DNA from: Litomosoides sigmodontis
Taxonomy: Eukaryota > Nematoda > Chromadorea > Rhabditida > Onchocercidae
NCBI GenBank assembly: GCA_963070105.1
Contig: OY718806.1
Span: 6,779,865 to 6,843,864 of the forward strand
Direction of reading: 5' to 3'
Length of the DNA: 64,000 bases
Under the pieces are notes generated by a model. The model did not search any database. It had not been told where the DNA came from and saw only the letters and a list, made by a program, of their open reading frames with translations. This document shows, piece by piece, positions 41,101-52,358 of this stretch (positions are counted from its first letter, which is position 1; every line of letters begins with the position of its first letter). The position numbers and the translations under genes were made by a program.

Positions 41101-41970
41101 CTGACTGTACCGCTCGCAATTTATCATTCCTGTAGGCAAAATTATTGTTAACTAGTGCAGCATTGTGCAGCAGAAACTCTCCACTCATCTCTGAAGTTTT
41201 CAGTCTCTCATTCAGAATACATGCCGCCATTCGAGTATGTTTTGTTAAAAAGCGACAAACTTGTCGATTGCGTAGTGCGACGGGAATCTGAGTATGGCAG
41301 CTTTGTCCGCGTGTTCAGCTACGATTCGTATGTTGACATTATTGTTAGAATCTTTCACTGCCGTTGCATACATTAGCTCTTCAACACTGTTTCCATTCAG
41401 TGTCAACAGATATTCCATACAAGATTTCTCTGGAGAGGTCAGCACGCATGACCTAAAATGTTGTCCATGAAATTACTTGAATTTTCCCCATTCCTAATTG
41501 CTTTAACTTTTGAGATTTCATCGAATAGATGATGTTGGATTCAAATACATAAAATAATAGAGTCTCGAACGTGTTCCATGTTAAAAACAGATAAACCTGC
41601 ACGTTAAAGCGTCGCAATAGAGTAACATTTCATGATTAATAAATTTAAATTCCAATAATTTCTTTCGAATTGGCCTCGATAGTTGTATACGACTGACATT
41701 CTCAATTTTCACAGAGGATGAAATATTGTACAAAACAATGATATTATCCAAAGCGGTTGCAAGAAGATCCTCATATATTGCAATACCATATACTGTACTG
41801 CTTCTTGGATATCGTATCCTTGCAGCCTGATTCGATTTATTAGTACTGGTTGAGAATGTGCCACTATCAATGAGCGCATTGTCCTTGTTATCAGCATAGA
41901 CCAGATCAAGAGCAAAATGAGAGGAGTTTAAAATTATTAATGAGGTTAGATAGGTCCAGGGAATATGCAT
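35152..41970 (-). CDS. MET/SVH-2-like receptor tyrosine kinase with one frame break
   Basis: Single-pass receptor tyrosine kinase. Eighteen exons, 5' to 3': 41597-41970, 40876-41452, 40453-40644, 40119-40231, 39818-39930, 39273-39366, 38930-39100, 38679-38870, 38394-38527, 38115-38282, 37781-37871, 37583-37649, 37312-37455, 36932-37200, 36632-36741, 36363-36504, 35664-35821, 35152-35374. Signal peptide about 1-26 (ends LDLVYA), sema-type region to about 545, PSI (exon 8: [15 protein letters not shown]), about one IPT ([27 protein letters not shown]), membrane span in exon 11 ([17 protein letters not shown]), juxtamembrane NPYENLF, then kinase: GKGNFG, VACKT lysine, [26 protein letters not shown]. 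All catalytic motifs are intact. The [12 protein letters not shown] junction and the [10 protein letters not shown]...GHRLMKP segment match the MET/RON class better than other RTKs. Exon 2 needs one extra base in an A5/T5 run at 41247-41251; with it the total is 3333 nt, 1110 aa. The exon 9 acceptor (TTTGAG) is weak and was chosen by phase and IPT pattern. Confidence 0.87.
35994..36176. repeat. Imperfect inverted repeat (foldback) inside a kinase intron
   Basis: CTGAAATTTAGTTCTGGCTA at about 35997-36016, continuing through ATGCTAAATCTGTTCCACA, has an imperfect reverse complement at about 36130-36175 (TGTAGAACAGATCTAGCAT, then CCAGAACTAACTTTCAG). Arms are about 45 bp, spacer roughly 85-100 bp. 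It lies in the intron 35822-36362 between kinase exons 16 and 17. It may be a small foldback/MITE-like insertion or a structured intron element. Confidence 0.7.
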
Positions 41971-43601
41971 TCATAAAGAAGTCAACAATACTAAAGCGAT
42001 TTCTTTCAGCTTATTTTCTGGTTACACCGATTCATTCCTGAGTATTTGGATTTATTTGAACCGCTTTTTTCATGAAAATTCAAAGAACAAAAAAACGCAG
42101 ATATTACGGTGCGACATGAAACACAAAATGTTATAATTTTGAAATGAGCCTGAGTTGTGCGAGGGGAGGATCTTAAAGGCCTAGCTAGAAAAATTGGGAT
42201 ATTTGATGAGGAGCCTGTTTACGAGAAGATAATGCAAAGGACTGATTGCAAGCATAAATACAACAGACCAGCCAAAGAGACTTGATAAATCATAAATTAC
42301 TGAACCAAATCCAATAATGAAGAAGGATATCGATCTATTCAAACAGCCGCTACGGCATTTTACAGTAGCTAATGCTTATTTCCGGTAATTTAAGAAAACT
42401 TTGAATTTCTTCGCAAACCCACTAAAATGCATTACAAAGATGTATCAAAATATGTAGGATGTTTTTCAGGAAGTGAAAATAGTGAACAAAAAGATGAATT
42501 ATTCGAATTTCCGGAAAAAAACATTCCTTTGAAACTTGAACATTACAACTTCATAATTGCAGTGATACTTCGCTTAGTTCCAAATGATTGAATAACAGTA
42601 CCTATAGGTTACAAGAGATTCCTTTTCAAAATATTTATTAATTGGCTTAACAGCGGTTCTTACTAACATTCAACAGCAAATATGCTAAGTGCCTCATTCA
42701 TGGCAGTTCTGAAACTTCAAATGAAATAATCGCAACTTTCTACTATAATTCTTCTGATAATTCCGCTTACATAGAAATTCGCTAGCTACCGTTCAAGAAA
42801 GCTTTTCCCTTCTTTCCAACGAATTAGACGAAAAAATTTTTGAAAAGATACATTTAATGTAGGGATAGAGTTTCGAAGTTGAAAAAAAGATTAAAATGCA
42901 ACGCACTGCACTCTTTACGAAGCAGTTGTGTTGTGGGTTTATCAAGTGCGTTTTACTAGCACGACTGTAGTGAACGTCTCTCAACCGACGCAGAGAACAC
43001 ACACAGGCACCAACACTAACGCCAACAACCAACGTCAGCAACCAGCACCAACACCAACAGCGCCACCATCACCGCCTTGACACCAATACTGGCATTGGTA
43101 TAAACCAACTTCAATGTCAATACACCGACAAACGAACATAGCGAAAATGTTGTACGCTGTAGGCTATTCGGATAGTAGCCGATGATGTCGACATCATTCG
43201 GTGAGGACGACAGTCGTAGGATGTGACTCGTGCTGTCGAACAGTTGAATTCATGAAATTTACGTCACAAAGCCTTGTATATCTTAATCAACGAATTTTTT
43301 CTCCCTCTTATGGTCATTCTTTGGAATTCGAAACATCAATAAACTGGAGAGCAACGTGAGAAATTTTTCTACCTGTTTGAAACCATGTACAGTAAAAAAA
43401 TGATCCATAAACTTTCTGTCACTACCTGTAGTTCATTAATCTGAAATATGTCCGATCATTAGCAACCGAAGTGCACATTCGGAATAACGTCACACAAACC
43501 TCTCCACTTCTGACAGAAAGGTAAACCAAAGATGTACAATGAAAAAATAGGTTCAGTTAAAAAAAGCGATTTCATTTTGGAAGAAACCGTAAACAAACAG
43601 T

Positions 43602-43620
43602 GTGTGTGTGTGTGTGTGTT
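43602..43620. repeat. (TG)n microsatellite
   Basis: Short perfect TG run. Confidence 0.9.
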
Positions 43621-44108
43621 TGCTTCAGAGTACCGTTTGCTTCCTACAATTCTATGATAGAAACTACTAGTTTTTGAACTAATTGAAAATGCACCTGTAA
43701 GAACTGCAGGAATTAAAAAAACTGATAAGTAGGGTTGATGAATCAATGGCGCATACCTCCTCTGTTTTCCAGTACTACTTTAGCATTTGGAAATAAAAAG
43801 CTTTATATTTCATTTTTCGCCTGAACATTTATAAATTATAGAAAGAATTGTGTGATGATAAGCTAAGAAGTTTTATAGCGATTGACTAAATTGTTTTGTT
43901 TGCTTTAGAGCTTTGGTAATGGCACCAACCTCACCGTTAATTCAAAATGTTCGATCCGATGTGCTGAAAATAACAAAGATCAGAGGAATGATGATGGTTG
44001 TTGATTTGTAGTGGTAGTGGTTAGTGCCTCGCTGGTGCACAGAACTTTTTTGCACAAAGATTGCTTACAGCGATAAAAACATTCGTGGGAAGAACGAATG
44101 AAAAAAGG

Positions 44109-44162
44109 AAAGAGAGATAGAGAGAGAGAGAGAGAGAGGGAGAGGAAGAGGAAGAGAAAGAG
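44109..44162. repeat. (GA)n purine tract
   Basis: GA repeat drifting into GAGGAAGAGG units; all-purine on the plus strand. Confidence 0.92.
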
Positions 44163-47100
44163 AGCAAGGTCATCTAAGACAGTTACGTGAGTATGCCGTC
44201 AAATTGTTCGTAACTAATTTGAGCGTTTTTTGAATGAAGGGAGCATTCGGACATGGCATACATACCTTACATCGCTTTGGCTCACGCAAAGAATACGTCT
44301 ATAAACCATTTTCTTCACTATCACAACTAATCGCTCACAACAGACAACCGCATTACTTTTCTCAGGTAAGATTTATTAATTTTGGAGGTAATGAAATTTA
44401 GTCGAAAGTAAACTGCATTAACAGCAATTTAATGAGCAAAAATTCATTTTTGCACATATGCGACGCTATCAAGCAGAATTTTAGGTTCTATTCTAACTTA
44501 GTAAGTAAAGCAAAGAAGTTCTAATAATTTGATGAACGCATGCGTGATAGGATGAAAAATGTATCAAAATATCACGAACTAAGTCCTTCTTCTCAAATAC
44601 GCTGCTTTCCTTTTCTTCAAATGAATAATGGCCATTCCGTTGAACATTCTAGAAATAAACGCTTTGTGTAGTGTGTCAGAGTGCACAGCACTAGAGGATT
44701 GTGACTACTCGCAAAGATTATTCATGAAAATGTTAAATGATTTATCTAAATTCATCCAGTAATTAAACTAACATAAGAGAGGAGCAATTGTGAAAAAGTT
44801 TGAGTGAATGTAGATTCACTAGAAATAGTGTGCGTGCAAGTGTCATCGAAAAACAAATCTCTCCAACATCACCTTACGGACGGTTATTTACAACACTTAT
44901 CTTTTCTTTGTTTTCCTTTCATGTGAAGCATAGTGTCTTGTATCTTTCTGAGAAGGGATCTTTTTAGCAAATCAATTTTGATTAAAAAATGTACATGTTT
45001 AAAAGAAATCTCATCTTTTATTTTGAGGTCTCCTCTCAATGCTTCGATCCGATCTGTTGATCAGCACATGCTGATTTCATACGCTTTCTTGAAAGAAGAT
45101 TTGAAAGTGCTAACATAATGCGAGATGTGCTTCAAGAAATTTTAAGCAAATCTGAGAACCTTTGCCTTAACTATTTGACGCTAAAACGTCAAACTCACAT
45201 TATGCACAGATATTACCGAGGCATATTTTACAGTTGTGAGAGGCGCTGTATTTCGAGAAGAATCAAAGAATGCTAGACCCGATGGAGAAAGCTCATTGTA
45301 CCGCAATCATTCCATTCATCGACAAGATCGATGGCATGAGGATTGGAAATCGACAGAGTTTAAGGCATACAATGAGCGAAAAGATGACGAATTCATCGAT
45401 TAGTGGAAATAAGATGTCGAAAAATCAAGATAAGGACTTGATATGATGTAAATGACTGAGATCTCACCGCGATCTGCGGACATTTTACAACAACGTTTTG
45501 CAATAGTTGAAAGTATTGTGCTATTTGAATTGTTCAAATGTTATGGAAATATGAATAGTAGCAAGTTGGCTGGAAAAAAACTATGAATTTGCGAAAATAT
45601 TGAAAAGAGCTATAAAAGCATAAATTTTTAATACCACAGTTGGTGGATACTGTACCACTCATTGTTCCATTAGCGTTGAAATTGCTGCATTGTTCAGTTC
45701 GCGTTTTTTGTTTTTGCGCATATTCGCATAAGATTAACGGTGATAGCTTTCTTATGAAAAACGCTTCTTACTGTTTTTAACTGTTCTTCTTTGTAGAAAA
45801 TGCATGATCGTTATATACGTCCATTATACACTTTGCTGAATTATTTAAATCCTGAAACTATATGGAAGGATATATATAAATATACACACAAGATTTAAGG
45901 AACCCAAAAAGAATTATTAGTCATCCAATGTTGTCCATAAGTTTCAAAGTCATTTGTTGCACTGATTGCTCAATTCGGCTTATTTTTCAAACGTCGTAAA
46001 GCAGTTGTTCTTAATTTAAAAAAAAAGAGTTTATTCTTCCTTTTCGTAAAATACTTCAGTCTAAAGGTAACAAAAATATTGCAAAGGGATGGATGAGTTG
46101 ATTTAAATCATTAATGCATAATACTGATGTAGTAATACAGGTTAATTTCACTTCAATTCAGCAGCTCTGAGTTTTAATTTATTACAAGTTTGGATTATTA
46201 AAAAGATACACATATTTATTCATGAAGTTTTTACTTTAAATTATTGAAATATGTGTCTTGGGTTAAGGGACAATCATTTTCTTTTAATTATTGATAAGAA
46301 GTCGAGGCAGGACCAAAGGAACACTTATAGAAGAGGTGATCAAGGTTATCCGATAACAAACGCATAAGCTGTTCGTATTCGTCAGAAGGTGTGCATCACT
46401 GTAGTAAACTTTATAATAGTAAGTTAAAAATTATGGATTATTTACTTTATTACAAACATTACTCAGTCACTGGATAAAAGTGCAGGAAGGAACAGTAAAA
46501 TATTTCGAATTCCATGGAAAAAGAACAGTGAAATGTTGCGATTTACCCCAAATTAGCCGCGTAACAATTCCATCGCAATGAATTAGCCTCTCAATTAATG
46601 CGCTGTCTGTACGATAGATATATCACTATGTAATCAAAACCAAGTCAGTAAATTGGCAGAATAGAAAGCATGGAACTGAACTAGAAGAAATTAATCCACA
46701 ATCAACAACTATAATTTGACATCTGCTCTCCGTACTCACTTCCAGCTCAGCGTAGCGATCGTCACGTCGGTACGGTTAATTCCACTGCCTATATAACTAA
46801 CTGTTGTTTCCACTCACCGCTTATTTAATGATGAAGAACCGACGATGACATCATGATGTTACGATTCACTGTTATATCAGTTGATATTCCGTCAATCCTG
46901 TTAAATATTAACGCGGCAAGCAAAGCACTCCTAGAAATTCCATCTAATTTCATCATCAGAACGCCACTAATACGATACTCGTATGAGAAGTAAGAACGAT
47001 CTGATTTTTAAGTGCTCCTGACCAGGAAGATGACTGCGAATTGTCGAGGAAACATGTACAAGTTACAGTAGTGATTGCCCGCATCACATTGAAGTTATAA

Positions 47101-47688
47101 TCGCAGTTAACACATCCGACTATCATCGCTGCGATCATTATTTATTATTATCATCCTTGTCACCAGTTCGGTAAGTCATGACGTATCATCATCACAGCGA
47201 TTATCTACGTCGTGCCATTACCATATAAATTGAATGGCAAATGATGATCGATCATCCGCCCACTTAACTCTCATTGGCACAACTGCCTTTCGTTTAAATT
47301 GATCAAATGGACAGCCTTTTTGCTGCTTTCATCCTGGAAAAAGTTGCGTAATTACTCGTTGAACAGTGACCACAACTGATGTCCAATCCTTGTCGTAATC
47401 CGTCCTCTTCACCAAATACTCTCTGCTCCTTCTTTTCTCGCTTGACGGACGATGATGAATCAATGCAACTGATAACGATACAAATATGGATTGACGGTGT
47501 TCCCAATCTTAGTATGACTTTCTTATGAATAGAGAGTATTCACTTACCAATCAGCTTCAAGTCATCAGCAACTCTCAGCCTCCCTACTTTTTTCATTTAT
47601 CCCTAATTTATCTCTTTGAAATATTTGACATTGACTTTGCCGCATGATTTCATCACATCACCTATGATGCTGTCTTAATCACAGTGAC

Positions 47689-47702
47689 ACACACACACAC
47701 AC
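47689..47702. repeat. Short (CA)n microsatellite
   Basis: ACACACACACACAC run. Confidence 0.85.
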
Positions 47703-48864
47703 CCACGACGCATACCTTTTGTCAATTTAACCCTATCAGCTGACTGTTGGATACACAATTTCGGTTAATGTGCAACGCGAATCATCGCAGTTTAAAAGGC
47801 AACATTCTTATAACAGGGGAGTTGTGAGTGATCCAACAACTCATAGCACAACTTTTTTGCAGTCACTTCGAATTATTCCTCTCTTCACTGCTCGCCATGG
47901 GCAAATAAATAAATAACTGCTTCATTTCCTTGCGAAGTTAACTATCGCACTTCTAAGTTTTCTTATTATTTACGCATAAGAAACAAAACTAACCAGCGTA
48001 GCATGCGTACTTTGCACGCTCTCTTTCCATACTACAATACATCGCATGCACGCTCACAAGCTGCAGTAGTCCACTTGACGAAGCTTGTTCATCTTTTAAT
48101 AATGTAGATAAGGCGTCGCATGTAACGTTGAAGTACATCCACAATGAACACTTCGATTACAATCGCACTCAGCAAAACACGTAACTTAAAGTCGTACGTG
48201 AGATTTCAGTGTCAGGAAAGCGGACACGTATGAACATGGAAATTCCCTTTTTGCCAGAACTCTGCCCTTTCCTCGCCCTCCGACACAGGTTGTCGGGAGA
48301 AGTCTTCCCCTTCCACAACACATCCTCCTAACGAAACTCTCTTTTACACAAGTCAAGTTACACGAAGGAGAAGGGAAATTAACGACCCCATCGTCATTTT
48401 CTCTTTTTCAGAAAGTGAAGGAGAGAGGGAAGAAGGGAGGAAGACGAATGGATGAATCATTGTTGCCCATTCCCATCACTAACTACCACATGATCATTTT
48501 CGTCACTTTACAAAACCGCTCACAAACCTGTGCAACCTCTCTTCCCTCTTTTCTTCCCTCTGATTAATGAATGACCGATGTTTTGCGTTTCTTTATGCAT
48601 TCCCACTTTCCCATGCTTCGCTGCCGCAACGTTTGGAAGAATTTAGACGGTGAAATCATCGGTGTCTCACGTAGTTCGCCACTCTCTCGGAACATTCTGA
48701 TATTTTGATGTATCAAATAACAAAGCCTGCGAATTAAAAAAGGTGTAAGAATTACGACCTTGAGAGGCTTTCTCCACCGGTAACGTTGTCCATTCCAATG
48801 ATTGAGTAACCACTTTTATGCAAAGTTAAATCCTCTTCTCTTTCACCTGAAACATCCTTACAGA

Positions 48865-48891
48865 GTGCTGCTGCTGCTGCTGCTGCTGCTG
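48865..48891. repeat. (CTG)n trinucleotide repeat
   Basis: About eight perfect CTG units outside any supported exon. Confidence 0.93.
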
Positions 48892-51392
48892 TACATTGAT
48901 TTCATTCGTTAAATTAGCGCAAGCAATTTCCTAGTTTATGAATTTATGCTTCATCAATGTACATGCATTTTGCAATGAGTTCTTCCCCCTTTCAGGCTGT
49001 TATTTTAAACTTTCATTCGCCTCCTTTGCTCTGTAAGATTCAGTTGCCCAAAACTATCATGCTAAAGTTTGTAGAATGAAAATGAGAAGAAAAAAAGGAA
49101 ACATTTTCTCAGTTCTCATTTCGGCCCTTTTTGTATTATCATCACACTGTCGTTTTTTCGTGCAATATTATTAGCCTGCTGATGAGGGGGATGTATTTGT
49201 CTGCTTGAATTTTAGCTCTCATTTTATGAAATTTATGCTCCAAAAATGTGTAGGTTTACTTATTGCATAGGGATTGTGCATTTTTTTTTTATTGTGATCA
49301 TTGTTGCTTGTTCTTAAAGACTGACTGGTTTTGCACTAAGACCAAGAACTTCTCTGCCACTGTCATACTCTGAAAATATTTCATTGGTCCTTTAATTAAA
49401 AATTCATTTTCTTAATTTCTGGGATGTTGCCATATTATTATCTGACAAAAATTCATTATGTTTTTTCCAAACATTTCGACATTTTTTAAAGAAATAGACT
49501 TAAAATGAAGTGATAAATCAACCTAACACCTTTATTTCTGTCCTTCACTTTCTTCAAATAGTCAGTCATTCAATCATATCATCGTTATAATTTGAAACGT
49601 GTGAAAATATCCAGTACAATAAAATGTAAGTACGGTGGTAATAAAACTTCACATCCATCATTTCCTGCAATCCAAAAAATTACAGTCGATAAGCGACGAC
49701 GCATTGCGGCATTCTCCTTAATTAGTTTTGAGTTATGCAATCATAACTGTGTAAACCATCTCTCTCTAATGTTGGCTTTGTACTTACTTCTTCACACCAA
49801 TTCTTCCCTCCAATAACGTATCTGTCAATATCTTCGCAAAATTTTCCCGAAATTTCAGAAATGGCAAATGATTAATGTTTGTCTTTGCTTCAAATAAGGC
49901 GCGCAAACGGCAAATAGTTGTCCCGTGAAAATTAGATTTTTAAAATTGTTATCTCCTCGACTGTAAAATGAGTTAGTTTTGCTCTTCAACATCGTGATGA
50001 AGATTTCATTGTCTAATACTGAATGCTGTTTAACTGAATTCAGTAGAGCGATGGAACTCCAAACTTCGAAAGTTCTTAAAAGTCCAGTCAATTATGAAGG
50101 GTTGCATTATGCAGTTAATTGAAGCGATCTAGTGTACTATTAGTGACGCTGCGGCTGAATGCTATAGCTAAGCCTATTCACTAAAAATTCAATTTCGAGC
50201 ATGTAAATGGCATGATGAAGTTATCTTAATTCCAAAATTGAAAAGCATTTGGAAGGAATTTTTTACTCCCAAAGTTTTGTTTGGACTTTGAACTACAAAC
50301 TTGCTAACTTCTCAACTTTCAGTTGCTTGTAAAAAATGGGAATGAAGCGGAATTCGTGTGATCCGGACGTTCAGTAGCTTTTGTTTTCCATTTTTCAGTA
50401 CTTAAAATTTTCGACGTCGATTTTGCTCAGGATTTTCCAATTTCGAAATTCTTTCAATTAGCACTGTATGTCTACTGCTTTTACTCTCAGTTCCACACTT
50501 TCTCTTTGTTCCACACTCTATCTTTTTTGTTTATGTTTTCCTATCATTTCCTCTCTATCTCTTCCTTTTTCGCCTGATTTGCAAAATGCATCCAAATTAT
50601 CCTTCAAATTTAAAACTTCGCTTTGGCGGGAGACTTCTGTCTCTTAATTGAACAATTCATCATAATGTTGTCTCAACAATTTTCACTTTTTTGAAATTTT
50701 AATATAGCAAACATTGGTGAGTACTTAATTTTTGATTTTTGTGAATCGTCATTTTAATGTTGACATCTCAACTGTTTTACGATACTCAACATCATCAGGT
50801 AGTTTAAGTTCTGAGTTATGTTACTGCAATTTTTGGATTTTCTTTTTATTCGTTTCAAGAGAAGATAAGATGAAAGAACAACAATGAGTGGGAGGATATG
50901 CGATAATCGGGCAAGAATTGACAAGTTAAAAAATACAGCATATGCGTATTTCATTGTAGAAAAAATGGACATTTAAAGGTGAGTAATATTGGTATTGAAA
51001 ATACATTAAGATCACATTCTGAGTTTTTCCATATTTTTCACTGCAATTATTCAAAGTTCAATTTTCCACTGGAAGATGTGTTGCGTTTCTGAGTCTGTGG
51101 CGCACTTGAATACCAACGACTACACTTGAACTCTCTCACCAATGAATATTCTTAAATTTTCCTCTCTGCCACCTTTCTGCTGGAAGATAATTTATCATTC
51201 ATGATTTATTTGTACTTCAGCTCATACATCTAATATGGCTAACGACTAAGAAGGAAATTCTTTATGTCATGGTCGTATCATCCTTTGTCCTCCGATAGAA
51301 TGAAGTTTAGATTATAGTAAAAAAAGAAGCAAAAAAGATTGTTTTTTGATTTATAATAATTTTAATAGTTTTCTGTAGCTGAACGCATTTTA

Positions 51393-51857
51393 TTAATTCT
51401 GTTCCTTTTCTAGAATTTTCTCTCGGAATTTCATGTTTGTTGCACTCACTATGTACCTGCTATTCGTCTTGTTATTGGAAGCTGAATTTGCCCACACATT
51501 TGATGGTGCTATTAGTGTGATATCTTTTGGTTGACCAGTTACCAGCTCTGATAGATGCGTGGCTATAGAAAAGATGATGAAGCAAACATGATCTGGAATG
51601 TTAATCCACCTATCATGATTCACGTGAAAGTTAAAGCTCATCCACCTATCATCGTGCAGTAGTAGCCGGTTGGATTGTTCGTCCTGCGCATAACACGTAA
51701 AACTAATCCTTTTTTTTTCGAGTGCTCTAATGCAGAAATTCGAAATACAATGGAAAGACGACAGAAGATTGATTATTAAAATGTTGTAACAGCTGGAAAC
51801 GATAGACAAATTGAGTTCGTCCGTGAAACAACAGGAAGCAATGGAGTCAAACAGCAA
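51393..51857 (-). CDS. Hypothetical 154-codon open frame
   Basis: An ATG-to-stop frame in AT-rich DNA that is longer than expected by chance, with no recognised domain. The N-terminal third is hydrophobic (SCYNILIINLLSSF), perhaps a membrane segment or weak signal anchor. The middle has two similar pieces, HDDRWMSFNF and HDRWINIP, reflecting a short DNA repeat (ATGATAGGTGGAT). An acceptor-like TTATGCGCAG occurs within it at about 51686-51695, so only the downstream part could be an exon. It lies antisense between the kinase gene and the first seen Ig exon, possibly inside the 5' intron of the Ig gene. Real gene, lone exon or chance are all possible. Confidence 0.25.
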   Translation of the reverse strand: MLFDSIASCCFTDELNLSIVSSCYNILIINLLSSFHCISNFCIRALEKKRISFTCYAQDEQSNRLLLHDDRWMSFNFHVNHDRWINIPDHVCFIIFSIATHLSELVTGQPKDITLIAPSNVWANSASNNKTNSRYIVSATNMKFREKILEKEQN

Positions 51858-52358
51858 ATCATATTATCCATAAATTTCAACCTGTTTTTTCACCTTTTCT
51901 GTGTCCTCTACCTCTGAGCATTCAATTTTGATGCGCGGCTTAATGTACAAATATTATTCAGTAAATCTGCTACTCATAAACCAAATGTTTCTTGTTTTTT
52001 CGGAAAATAGTAAGTTTGTTTCTTGTAAATTTTTTGTTCTGAAAACACTAGTTCTCTGAGAATTTACCGATTTGAAGTGTAAAAAGTAAAAAATTTAGAC
52101 TTGAAGTAAGCTTCCTAATATTCGCATTGGTTGATATGTCTGGTGAAAAATGATGTAGACAGCGGCTACTATCACGTACGCCTTAACGCAAATTTCTGTT
52201 TTAGAAAAAAAAGATTCTATTTTTCATAGATTTAAAGTTTTAGGGTGGCCAACAGTTCAACTGTCATTTATGAAAGGCATCGCAGTGAGCCAAGGGCAAA
52301 TTTAACTAGTTAAAAGATGTTATAAACTCGTCGATGATTGATCGCATCTACAATTTAG

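Larger units (their letters stand above)
41971..51390. other. Long region without supported genes (~9.4 kb)
   Basis: Between the divergent kinase and Ig/FNIII genes; it may contain promoters, 5' UTR exons or unseen small first exons of either gene. Contents I can name: a CCAACA-rich stretch at about 42990-43080, (TG)n at 43602-43620, (GA)n at 44109-44162, (CA)n at 47689-47702 and (CTG)n at 48865-48891. Frames are short and unrelated to known domains. Confidence 0.55.
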
